DNA of 10,231 nt from CAXYVC01 sp964292295 (lineage in GTDB: Bacteria > Acidobacteriota > Holophagae > Holophagales > Holophagaceae): the NCBI GenBank assembly GCA_964292295.1, contig CAXYVC010000100.1, positions 1 through 10,231 of the forward strand. Direction: 5' to 3'. Both the position numbers and the translations under genes were made by a program. Every line of letters starts with the position of its first letter. Within the stretch, counting starts at the first letter, position 1. Shown here piece after piece: positions 1 to 6,479 of this stretch. The notes under the pieces are model-generated. The model made no database searches and was not told where the DNA came from. It saw nothing but the letters and a program-made list of their open reading frames with translations.

Positions 1-1571
1 AAGGGGGCCTTCAGGTCGCCCAGCAGGGCCTTGACGGCCGCGTCCCGGAAGAAGCGCTGGCCCAGCCAGCGCCGGGCTTCCAGGCGGGGGTGGCTCTTCC
101 CGCAGCGGAAGTCGTCGTACAGCGAGAGGTCCGCGTCGTCCCCGAAGGGCAGGCGCGCCGTGATGCCGTAGGCCTCCGGGTGGGCGTGCATGGGGCTGTT
201 CCGGGGCAGGTTCAGCAGGCTCACGTTCAGGTCGTGCAGGTGGGCGGCCTCTTCCTGCACGAAGGCAAGGCTCTCCTCGCGCTCCACGTCCGTCTCGGTG
301 GGCAGGCCGAAGAGCAGGTACGCGTGGCTGCGGATGCCGGCGCCGGAGGCGGCGCGCAGCACGGCGCGGGCCTGCGCGCGGCCCACGCCCTTGTCCATGA
401 GGCGCAGGAGGCGCTCCGAGGCGCTCTCCAGGCCCCACTGGAGCATGGCGCAGCCGCCTTCGGCCAGATGCGCCATGAAGGCCGGGTCGGCGAAGCGGGC
501 CCCCATGCGCACGAAGCCGTGCCAGCGCGAGGGCAGGCGACCCCGGCGGACGACCGCCGCCACCCGGTCCAGCAGGGCCGGAGAGAGGGCGGAATCCGTG
601 AGGTGCAGCATGGCGCCGCCGGGAAAGCGCGCGGCGACCCGGTGCAGCCAGGCCTCCAGGCCGTCGCCGCTGCAGGGGGCATAGCCCGGGTGCAGGTGGT
701 CGGGGCAGAAGGCGCAGCGCCTCCAGTAGCAGCCCCGGCCCAGGGCCGCGGGCACCGTGGGCACGGGCACGAGGTACTGCTCCCAGGGCGTGGCGTCGAG
801 CTCCGGCGCCAGGGGCTCGGCGGGACCTTCCGCGCGGCCGCCCCAGGCCCGGGCCAGGGCCTCCATGGCCCCCGGGGTGGCGGCGGGGAGCACGGCGTGG
901 AATCGGGTGAAGGGCTCTGCGTCCAGGCGCGCGCCCACCGCCTCCCAGCAGGCGGCCAGGGGCCCGCCCAGGAGGCGCCGGACGGAAGGAAGCCGCTCCT
1001 CCAGCAGCGCGGCCAGCCGGAAGGCGGCGAAGGCCTGGTTCAGGAAGGTGAGCGAGAGGGCTACGTGGGTCACGCCTTCCGCCTCCAGGCGCGGGATCAG
1101 CTCCTCCCGGAAGTAGGCGTCGAAGGGGCCCTCCCGTCCCGCCAGAGCCTCCAGGTCTGCGGCGCGGTGGGGGCGAAGGCCTTCCGCCTCCACGTCGGCC
1201 ACCCGCAGGCGGAAGCCGGGGTGGGGCACGGAGGCCAGGCGCAGGGCGTTCTCCAGGTGGCTGATGGCGGAGCTGTAGACCCGGCGCTGGGCATAGGTCT
1301 CGGACCTGCGCAGGGGATGGCGTTCCTCGGAGACATGCTTCAGGGAGAGCCGGAAGGCCTGGAGGCGCCCCGGGGCCAGGTGCTCCGTCTCCGCCTGGAC
1401 CAGGGCCCGCGCCAGGCGCTCTCGCGCCAGGGCGTGGCGGTACCAGCCGAGGCTGGCGTCCACGGCGAAGGCGTCGACGCCCCGGGCGCGGAACCAGGCC
1501 GCCGCGGCCGCGGCGGAGAGGCCGGGCTCGCAGGGCTTGACGAGGGGCGGCGTGATGAAGGCGAGGCGCAG
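1..1571 (-). CDS. B12-binding-type radical SAM protein (partial, C-terminus beyond window)
   Basis: Seen: an uninterrupted minus-strand frame of 523 codons that runs off the left edge. A Rossmann-like first half starts LRLAFITPPL and includes VALSLTFLNQ (about residue 168) and RLLGGP (about 200), patterns typical of the cobalamin-binding domain in B12-dependent radical SAM enzymes. The SAM/iron-sulfur motif is GRGCYWRRCAFC (Cys281, Cys286, Cys289), followed by the family signatures WGLESASERLL (about 378-388) and LFGLPTET (about 420-427). Known: such enzymes bind a 4Fe-4S cluster and cleave SAM to make a radical; many are methyltransferases or act on peptides, lipids or cofactors. The substrate here is unknown. 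Start: no ATG, GTG or TTG lies in frame between the motB coding end and a GTG at 1463, which would remove the first beta strand. A CTG at 1571 sits five bases after AGGAG and is preferred. It begins 2 nt after the motB stop, so it is probably co-transcribed and translationally coupled. No classical DxHxxG cobalamin motif was seen, so B12 use is inferred from fold-like patterns only. Confidence 0.85.
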   Translation of the reverse strand, partial: MRLAFITPPLVKPCEPGLSAAAAAAWFRARGVDAFAVDASLGWYRHALARERLARALVQAETEHLAPGRLQAFRLSLKHVSEERHPLRRSETYAQRRVYSSAISHLENALRLASVPHPGFRLRVADVEAEGLRPHRAADLEALAGREGPFDAYFREELIPRLEAEGVTHVALSLTFLNQAFAAFRLAALLEERLPSVRRLLGGPLAACWEAVGARLDAEPFTRFHAVLPAATPGAMEALARAWGGRAEGPAEPLAPELDATPWEQYLVPVPTVPAALGRGCYWRRCAFCPDHLHPGYAPCSGDGLEAWLHRVAARFPGGAMLHLTDSALSPALLDRVAAVVRRGRLPSRWHGFVRMGARFADPAFMAHLAEGGCAMLQWGLESASERLLRLMDKGVGRAQARAVLRAASGAGIRSHAYLLFGLPTETDVEREESLAFVQEEAAHLHDLNVSLLNLPRNSPMHAHPEAYGITARLPFGDDADLSLYDDFRCGKSHPRLEARRWLGQRFFRDAAVKALLGDLKAP

Positions 1572-1573
1572 GG

Positions 1574-2443
1574 CTACTCCTGCTTGCCGCCCGCCAGCCC
1601 GGGGCGGGTGCCCTTGCGCTTGTGGCGCTCGGCCTCGGCGCGGTCCGTGGCGCTGGAGAGCACCACGATGCTGATGCGCCGGTTCTGTGCGTCCTTGGGA
1701 TCCTTGCCTTCCAGGGGGACGGTGTCGGCGTAGCCCGTCACCCGGCGCACCTGGCCGGACCTCAGGCCGGAGCTCTCCAGCACCCGGCGGGCGGCGCTGG
1801 CGCGCTGGCCGCTGAGTTCCCAGTTGGTGTATTCCTGGCCGGCGTACTGCAGGCTGTCCGTGTGGCCGCCGATCACCACGTGGTTGGGCAGCTTGCCCAG
1901 CTCCGTGGCGATCTCCTTGAGGATGGAGAGGGTGTAGGGCTTCAGGCGCGCGCTGCCCGAATCGAAGAGCACCTGGGCGGCCTTGTCCTGGATCTGGATG
2001 CGCAGGCCCTCGTCCGTGAAGTCCATGCTGATCTGGTCCTGGAAGGCCTGGAGGAGCTGGTCTTCCCGGAAGGCCTTCTCGATGGCGGCGGCGGTGGCCT
2101 CCATGGCCTTCCGCTCCGCTTCGCCCTGCTCGGCGTCCTCGGGGCTCTCTCCGGACTGAGGACCCATCCCTTGGCCGCCGGTGAGGATGCCCTTGCCGTA
2201 GGCGTCCATGATGGCCTTGCCCTTCTCCGTTTCGAAGAAGCTCGCGCCCTCCTTGAAGTAGCCCGCGATGCCCGCCTTGGCGGCGGAACTGGAGTTGTTC
2301 AGCAGCCACATCAGCAGGAAGAAGGCCATGAGGGCCGTGACCAGGTCGGAGTAGGCGATCTTCCAGGCTCCGCCGTGGGCGGCCGCGTGACCCCCCTTCT
2401 TCTTGACGAACTTGATCTTGACCTCGGGCTGGGGCTCCGCCAT
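1574..2443 (-). CDS. motB: Flagellar motor stator protein MotB
   Basis: MotB forms the proton-conducting stator with MotA and anchors it to peptidoglycan. The protein has 289 residues, close to the usual 260-310. It has a short basic cytoplasmic N-terminus (KKK at 14-16), then one membrane segment at about 33-49 beginning YSDLVTALMAFF. Asp33 matches the essential proton-carrying aspartate (Asp32 in E. coli). A short amphipathic stretch follows (about 50-70, like the plug region), then an acidic, Glu-rich linker (about 95-120). The OmpA-like peptidoglycan-binding domain spans about 150-265, with GGHTDSLQY (193-200) and NRRISIVV (255-262) as its landmarks. The basic tail HKRKGTRPG is not obviously conserved. 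The gene starts 5 nt after the motA stop. Its own ribosome-binding site is weak (AGG only), which suggests translational coupling to motA. Function is assigned with high certainty. The coupling ion is probably H+, but sequence alone does not exclude Na+. Confidence 0.97.
   Translation of the reverse strand: MAEPQPEVKIKFVKKKGGHAAAHGGAWKIAYSDLVTALMAFFLLMWLLNNSSSAAKAGIAGYFKEGASFFETEKGKAIMDAYGKGILTGGQGMGPQSGESPEDAEQGEAERKAMEATAAAIEKAFREDQLLQAFQDQISMDFTDEGLRIQIQDKAAQVLFDSGSARLKPYTLSILKEIATELGKLPNHVVIGGHTDSLQYAGQEYTNWELSGQRASAARRVLESSGLRSGQVRRVTGYADTVPLEGKDPKDAQNRRISIVVLSSATDRAEAERHKRKGTRPGLAGGKQE
1577..1581 (-). promoter_or_regulatory. Ribosome-binding site supporting a CTG start
   Basis: The minus strand reads AGGAG, then TAGCC, then CTG. 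The spacing is five bases, and the Shine-Dalgarno sequence overlaps the last codons and stop of motB. This decides the start of the radical SAM gene, because the frame has no ATG, GTG or TTG near this point. Confidence 0.6.
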
Positions 2444-2447
2444 CGCG

Positions 2448-3314
2448 CTACCTGGGCTTGATCTGGCGCACCACTTCCTCCAGTTCCTGGCTGCCGGGGC
2501 GCTCGGAGCTGGGGATGTTGCGGCGGGCGAACTCCACGGCGGTCACGGGGGCCGCGCCGTTGCCGAAGGCCACGAGGCCCGCGCGGAGCATCTGGAAGAA
2601 GTGGGATTCGATCTGGTTCACCTGGTCGATGTTCTTGGCCAGGGGCTCGAAGATGGCGTAGGACAGGAAGATGCCCATGAAGGTGCCCACCAGGGCGGCG
2701 GCCACCTTGGCGCCGATGACGTTGGGCGGCTGGTCCAGGAAGCCCATGGTGATCACCACGCCCATGACGCAGGCCACGATGCCGAAGGCGGGCAGGGAGC
2801 CCGCCAGGGTGTTCAGCGCCGCGCCGGGCGCGGCGGACTCCGCGTGGTGCACGTCCAGGTCCATGTCCATGATCTGGTCGATCTCGTCGATCTTGGCGCT
2901 GCCGTTCACCAGCAGCTTCATGGAGTCGCAGAAGAAGTCCAGGGCGTGGTGGTCGTGCAGGATGGTGTTGTACTTCTTGAAGATGTTGGAATTGTGCGGG
3001 TCGTTGATGTCCTGCTCCAGGGCCAGCAGGCCGCCCTTCTTGATGTTCACGTAGACCTCGTACTGCATCATCAGGGCCTCCATGTACACGGCCTTGGTGT
3101 ACCTGGAGCCCTTCAGGGGCTTCGTGATGCCCCCGGCCACCTGCTTGATGACCGTCATGGGGTTGCCCGCCAGGAAGGCGCCGATGGCTGCACCCATGAG
3201 GATGAGGAGCTCGGGCCCCATGGGGTGCATCAGCACCTCCAGCTTGCCCTGTTCCATGAGGTAGCCGCCGAGCACACAGCCGAGCGCGACGATCAGACCG
3301 ATGATGAAGAACAT
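2448..3314 (-). CDS. motA: Flagellar motor stator protein MotA
   Basis: MotA is the inner-membrane stator subunit that pushes on FliG in the rotor. The protein has 288 residues, matching the long MotA family (about 280-295). Four membrane segments are visible at about 1-20, 34-51, 171-194 and 202-223. Pro175 in GSLPAFG and Pro225 in FEPLA match the two conserved prolines at the channel. The large cytoplasmic loop (about 52-170) carries NIKKGGLLALEQDIND. Lys92 and Glu100 keep the eight-residue spacing of E. coli Arg90 and Glu98, which contact FliG charges; Lys replaces Arg here. The start ATG follows an unusually good AGGAGGGGAG ribosome-binding site that overlaps the stop codon of the upstream methyltransferase gene. 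The gap to motB is 4 nt. The strong site suggests that motA is translated more than its upstream neighbours. Codons look somewhat richer in A/T than nearby genes, as expected for a conserved membrane protein. Confidence 0.97.
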   Translation of the reverse strand: MFFIIGLIVALGCVLGGYLMEQGKLEVLMHPMGPELLILMGAAIGAFLAGNPMTVIKQVAGGITKPLKGSRYTKAVYMEALMMQYEVYVNIKKGGLLALEQDINDPHNSNIFKKYNTILHDHHALDFFCDSMKLLVNGSAKIDEIDQIMDMDLDVHHAESAAPGAALNTLAGSLPAFGIVACVMGVVITMGFLDQPPNVIGAKVAAALVGTFMGIFLSYAIFEPLAKNIDQVNQIESHFFQMLRAGLVAFGNGAAPVTAVEFARRNIPSSERPGSQELEEVVRQIKPR

Positions 3315-3320
3315 GAAAGG

Positions 3321-3330
3321 CTCCCCTCCT
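3321..3330 (-). promoter_or_regulatory. Strong ribosome-binding site of motA
   Basis: The minus strand reads AGGAGGGGAG followed by CCTTTC and the motA ATG. It is the best Shine-Dalgarno match in the window and overlaps the TAG stop of the upstream gene, which ties the methyltransferase and motA to one transcript. Confidence 0.7.
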
Positions 3331-4123
3331 ATGACTTCGGCTGCGGGGCTATGCCCTTTACTCTAGCCGGAATGCGGTAGACCAGCAGGCAGGCGCCGGC
3401 TCGCCCCGGGAGCGGGATGCGCCGCTCCGGGGAGGCCCCGGGCACCTCGAAGCTGTGGCTCACCAGCAGGCTTCCGGGCCGCATCTCGCCCAGCGCCTTG
3501 GTCCAGAGGCGCGCCATGGGCGCCGGGGACAGGAAGGCGAAGGCCAGGTCGAAGGGGGCCAGGTCCTGGGACCACAGGCTGCCCAGGCGCACCCGGCAGT
3601 TCCGGCGCAGGGGCCATCTGCGCAGCCAGGCCACCAGCCAGGGGAGGGGCGAAGCCTCCACGCCCAGGAAGCGCCCCTCCGGCCGGTGGCGGGCCAGATG
3701 CGCCAGGGGGCCGCCGAAGCCCGCGCCGAGGTCCACCACCCGGCAGTCCGCGCGCTCGGGCAGCAGTTCCAGGAGCTGGGCCCAGGCGGCGCGGTTGGAG
3801 TGGTACAGGGGCACCCGGGTGAGCAGGCCGCCGCCGTAGACCAGCAGGAGCAGGGCCAGGAGCAGGGGGTAGAGCCAGGCCGGTGCGGCGTGGCCCGCCT
3901 GCCAGGCCAGGGCCGGAGGCAGGCAGACCTGGAAGCTCAGCCAGCCGCCCCGCAGGCCCCAGAGGCGTCCGAGCAGGGCGGCCAGCAGGGCCTGGGCGGC
4001 GATCCAGAGCCCCGCGGGCAGGCGGAGTCGCCCCGCGAAGGCCAGGGCCAGGAGGGCCAGGAGCAGGAAGGCGGCGGCCTGGGCGGCGAGGGCGCGGAAC
4101 AGGGGGTGGATCCGGGAGGACAT
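3329..4123 (-). CDS. Membrane-anchored class I SAM-dependent methyltransferase
   Basis: Seen: 264 residues with a hydrophobic N-terminal half holding three or four probable membrane helices (about 10-30, 36-52, 60-75, 82-100), then a cytoplasmic Rossmann-type methyltransferase domain. Motif I is VVDLGAGFGG (128-137), where SAM binds. An acidic residue follows strand 2 in FLGVEAS (Glu156), and PFDLAFAFLSP (190-200) fits motif IV. Known: this arrangement occurs in small class I methyltransferases of unassigned function. The substrate cannot be read from the sequence; membrane tethering suggests a lipid, quinone-like or membrane-protein target, but this is inference. The start is ATG with AGGA seven bases upstream. 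An overlapping ATG 7 nt earlier is in another frame and leads to a proline- and serine-rich product with no domain. The gene lies 33 nt after the HEAT-like gene and 14 nt before motA, so it probably belongs to the stator operon. Confidence 0.85.
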   Translation of the reverse strand: MSSRIHPLFRALAAQAAAFLLLALLALAFAGRLRLPAGLWIAAQALLAALLGRLWGLRGGWLSFQVCLPPALAWQAGHAAPAWLYPLLLALLLLVYGGGLLTRVPLYHSNRAAWAQLLELLPERADCRVVDLGAGFGGPLAHLARHRPEGRFLGVEASPLPWLVAWLRRWPLRRNCRVRLGSLWSQDLAPFDLAFAFLSPAPMARLWTKALGEMRPGSLLVSHSFEVPGASPERRIPLPGRAGACLLVYRIPARVKGIAPQPKS

Positions 4124-4156
4124 GCCTCCATCCTGCCGGAAGGGGCGCCCGTCGCG

Positions 4157-6013
4157 TCAGCCCGCGCGGCGGGCCAGCTCCTTGGCGGCCTCCTGCACCT
4201 CCTCCAGTTCCGCGGGGCTCCAGGCGCCCGGGGCGCGCTTCTCGACGAGGGCGTCCTGGACCAGCTGGGCGCTTTGGCGCCGGGCCTCGGGCGTGCCCGG
4301 GTCGAGGTGGAGCAGGGCCCGCACGCAGCGCAGGCGGAGGGGCCAGGGATCCCGGTCCTGCCAGGCGGCCTTCAGGTGGCCGAGGATCCGCTTCTCCTGC
4401 CCCGCGAGGCCGGCGGGCGGTACGACCCCCAGGGCGTCCAGCGCGAGGGTGTACAGCAGGCCGCCCTTGAGTTCGGCGGCCTTGGCGCTGAGGCCGAGGG
4501 CCGCCTCCGGGCGTCCCAGGTCGCGCAGGGCCTCGGCCAGCCCCGCCTGCATGCGGGGGCCCTGCCCGCTGTGGAGCAGCTCCAGGAGGGCCGTCTCGAC
4601 GCCTTCGGGACCGGAGGCGCCCAGGGCGCGCAGGGCGTCCAGGGCCAGCTCCTCCCGGGGGCTGGTGCGCGCCAGCTCCAGGAGCTCCGGGCCGAGGCCC
4701 GCCAGCCGGTGGAGGGTGGCCAGGTGCAGGGCCAGCTGCTGATCCTCCAGGCGCTCCCCGTGGAGCAGCTCCCGGGCCAGGTCCTCCAGGCCGGGCAGGC
4801 GTCCGAGGTCCTGCCGGGCGCGCAGGGCCACCTCCTCGATGGCGTCCCGGCAGGCCTGGAGGAGGATGGGGCGCAGGGCCTCCTCCCCGCGCTGGCCCAG
4901 GGCCTCCAGGGCGGCGGCGCGCATGGCGTTGTCCGGCGCGGCCAGGAGCTGCCCCCAGGCTGCGGCATCCTCCGCGGGGAGCAGGCTGGCGAGGGCGCGC
5001 GCCACGCCCTCCCGGCCGCTCTGGCAGACGAAGCAGGCCTGGAGCTGCGGCAGGAGGCGGGCGCGCAGGGCCTCGTCCCCTGCCGCGACCTCCGCCAGGC
5101 CCTCGGCGGCGGTGTCCACGGCGGTGGCGAGGCGCCGGGCCCGCAGGTGGAGGGCTTCGGCACTTGCGTTGAGGTGGGCCTGCAGGCGGGGGCCCTTGCC
5201 TTCCATGGCCAGATCCAGGGCCGCCTGGAGGGCCTGCTCCAGGTGCCCGGCCTCGGCGTGGGGGCCGTCCTCCGCCAGCTCCTCCAGCTGCTTCATGGCC
5301 TCCTCCCGGGCCGCGGCGGGGGGCAGGGGGCGCAGGGCGGCGAGGGCCTCCTTGAGGCGGCGGTCGTCCAGCACCTCCAGGTGGGATTCCGCCAGGAAGC
5401 CTTCGAGGTAGGTGGTGGCCTCGGGGCTCCGGAGGGCGCAGATCAGGCGGAGGGCGTGGCGGAAGACCAGCAGGTCCGGATGCAGGACGGCCTTCTTCAG
5501 GGGCTCCAGGCTGGCGGCGTCCAGCAGGGGAAGCATGCGCTGGGCGGCGTCGTTGGCGGCGCCCGGGTTGCTGCTTCCCAGCAGCAGATGCTTCAGGTGG
5601 TAGCGGAAGGCTTCGGTCGGGTCGCTCTGGGCCAGGGCTTCGGCCAGGATCTCCTGGAAGGCCGGCTCGTGGCGCAGCCCGTTCAGCTCCTTGAGGGCGG
5701 CGAGGGCGGCGCCGTTCCCGATGCGGGTCAGCGCCTGCACACAGGTGGCGAAGATGCCCGGGTCCGTCTCGTGGCGCAGAAAGCGGGCCAGGGGGGAGAC
5801 CCATTCGGGCCAGGGATGGTAGTAGCTGGCCTCCGCGGCGAGCAGGCGCAGTCCCTGGGAGGCGGTGACCCGGAAGGCCCGGGGTGCCAGCTCCCCGACC
5901 ACCTCGGAGCCCGTGCCGTCCAGCAACCGGAAGAAGTGGAGCTGGTCCGCGCGCTCGGTCTCGTCCATGTGGTCGAGGAAGGCCCGGAACTGGTCGAGGG
6001 GGAGGGCGGACAT
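4157..6013 (-). CDS. HEAT-like helical-repeat protein, function unknown
   Basis: Seen: 618 residues, almost wholly alpha-helical and rich in Ala, Leu and Glu, built of repeated helix pairs such as ALTRIGNGAALAALKEL, ALEALGQRGEEALRPILL and ALRALGASGPEGVETALLEL. These fit HEAT or Armadillo-type repeats, which usually form curved scaffolds for protein-protein contacts. There is no signal peptide, membrane segment or catalytic motif, so it is probably cytoplasmic. The N-terminal part (about 1-60, MSALPLDQFRAFLDHMDE) looks like a separate helical cap. The start at 6013 has GGAG five bases upstream. An in-frame ATG at 6034 has only a poor site, and a frame extension to 6187 runs into the PilZ gene with low-complexity residues. 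Its place ahead of the methyltransferase and motAB suggests a link to motility or envelope complexes, but no family assignment proves it. Some helical-repeat proteins act as adaptors; this one has no recognised partner. Confidence 0.85.
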   Translation of the reverse strand: MSALPLDQFRAFLDHMDETERADQLHFFRLLDGTGSEVVGELAPRAFRVTASQGLRLLAAEASYYHPWPEWVSPLARFLRHETDPGIFATCVQALTRIGNGAALAALKELNGLRHEPAFQEILAEALAQSDPTEAFRYHLKHLLLGSSNPGAANDAAQRMLPLLDAASLEPLKKAVLHPDLLVFRHALRLICALRSPEATTYLEGFLAESHLEVLDDRRLKEALAALRPLPPAAAREEAMKQLEELAEDGPHAEAGHLEQALQAALDLAMEGKGPRLQAHLNASAEALHLRARRLATAVDTAAEGLAEVAAGDEALRARLLPQLQACFVCQSGREGVARALASLLPAEDAAAWGQLLAAPDNAMRAAALEALGQRGEEALRPILLQACRDAIEEVALRARQDLGRLPGLEDLARELLHGERLEDQQLALHLATLHRLAGLGPELLELARTSPREELALDALRALGASGPEGVETALLELLHSGQGPRMQAGLAEALRDLGRPEAALGLSAKAAELKGGLLYTLALDALGVVPPAGLAGQEKRILGHLKAAWQDRDPWPLRLRCVRALLHLDPGTPEARRQSAQLVQDALVEKRAPGAWSPAELEEVQEAAKELARRAG

Positions 6014-6095
6014 GGGGACTCCGGCGCTTCTCATCGGCCCGGGAGGGGCCGCCGCTGACTCCCGTCCAGGGGCTCCGGGGGCGCGTGGCGCCGGG

Positions 6096-6467
6096 TCATT
6101 CCAGCTCCAGGTGCTGGAGGACGTGCCCGTGGATGAGCATCTGGACGAAGGGGGTGACGGCGGTGAACTCCACGCCCGCCAGGGCATAGCCTGCGGTCTT
6201 GCCGGGGATCTTGCCCAGCAGCCGCACCACGCTGCCTTCCAGGGGCACCAGGGGCAGGTCGGGGTGGTCGAGGCGCAGGCCCTGGAGGAGACTCCCCACG
6301 TCGAGGGTCCGCGCCAGGGCCATGGGCAGCTCCAGGCCGCAGCCTCCGGCGCTGAGGTTGGCCAGGCGCACCTCCACCGCGTCCCCTCCCGCCTCGAAAC
6401 TCGCGCGATAGGGCGCTCCCAGGGTGCTCAGGCGGGGGAACCTCCGGCGTTCGGCGGGCGCGTCCAT
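6096..6467 (-). CDS. PilZ-domain cyclic-di-GMP receptor protein
   Basis: PilZ domains bind the second messenger cyclic-di-GMP and pass the signal to partner proteins, often in motility, exopolysaccharide or pilus control. The protein has 123 residues, about one PilZ domain and nothing else. Both ligand-binding motifs are present: RxxxR in RRFPR (Arg8 to Arg12) and (D/N)xSxxG in NLSAGG (Asn37, Ser39, Gly42). The rest reads as a beta-barrel, with VEVRLANLS, VPLEGSVVRLLG and YALAGVEFTAV as strands. The start ATG has GGAG eight bases upstream, overlapping the TGA of the peptidase gene 12 nt before it, so the two are probably co-transcribed. An 82-nt gap follows before the HEAT-like gene. Nearness to motAB suggests flagellar braking like YcgR, but YcgR has an extra N-terminal domain that is absent here. 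The partner is unknown. Confidence 0.93.
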   Translation of the reverse strand: MDAPAERRRFPRLSTLGAPYRASFEAGGDAVEVRLANLSAGGCGLELPMALARTLDVGSLLQGLRLDHPDLPLVPLEGSVVRLLGKIPGKTAGYALAGVEFTAVTPFVQMLIHGHVLQHLELE

Positions 6468-6479
6468 GGGAGTGGCTCC

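Noticed and set aside
90..1733. Long plus-strand open frame antisense to the radical SAM gene and the motB end
   Set aside because: The translation is Gly/Gln/Val/Ala-rich without a recognisable domain, and the minus strand carries clear radical SAM and OmpA-domain motifs. Stop-free antisense frames are expected at this GC content.
2403..3380. Plus-strand open frame of 325 codons antisense to motA
   Set aside because: His/Val/Gln/Gly-rich antisense product; motA on the other strand is unambiguous.
3363..5804. Minus-strand open frame of 813 codons in another frame of the same genes
   Set aside because: Almost wholly Pro/Gly/Ala/Arg, typical of an out-of-frame reading; no motif, and it covers a methyltransferase and a helical-repeat gene read in another frame.
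3455..6058. Plus-strand open frame of 867 codons antisense to the methyltransferase and HEAT-like genes
   Set aside because: Low-complexity Gln/Gly/Leu product, no domain, spans two well-supported genes and their gap. Its length reflects few stop codons in GC-rich DNA.
6080..6092. Small hairpin (GGCGC, GTG, GCGCC) just after the PilZ stop as a terminator
   Set aside because: Only five pairs and no T-run in the direction of transcription; too weak to claim that the operon ends here.
6014..6187. Longer N-terminus for the HEAT-like protein
   Set aside because: The added residues are Ser/Pro/Ala-rich, overlap the PilZ gene, and have no ribosome-binding site, whereas ATG 6013 has GGAG at five bases.
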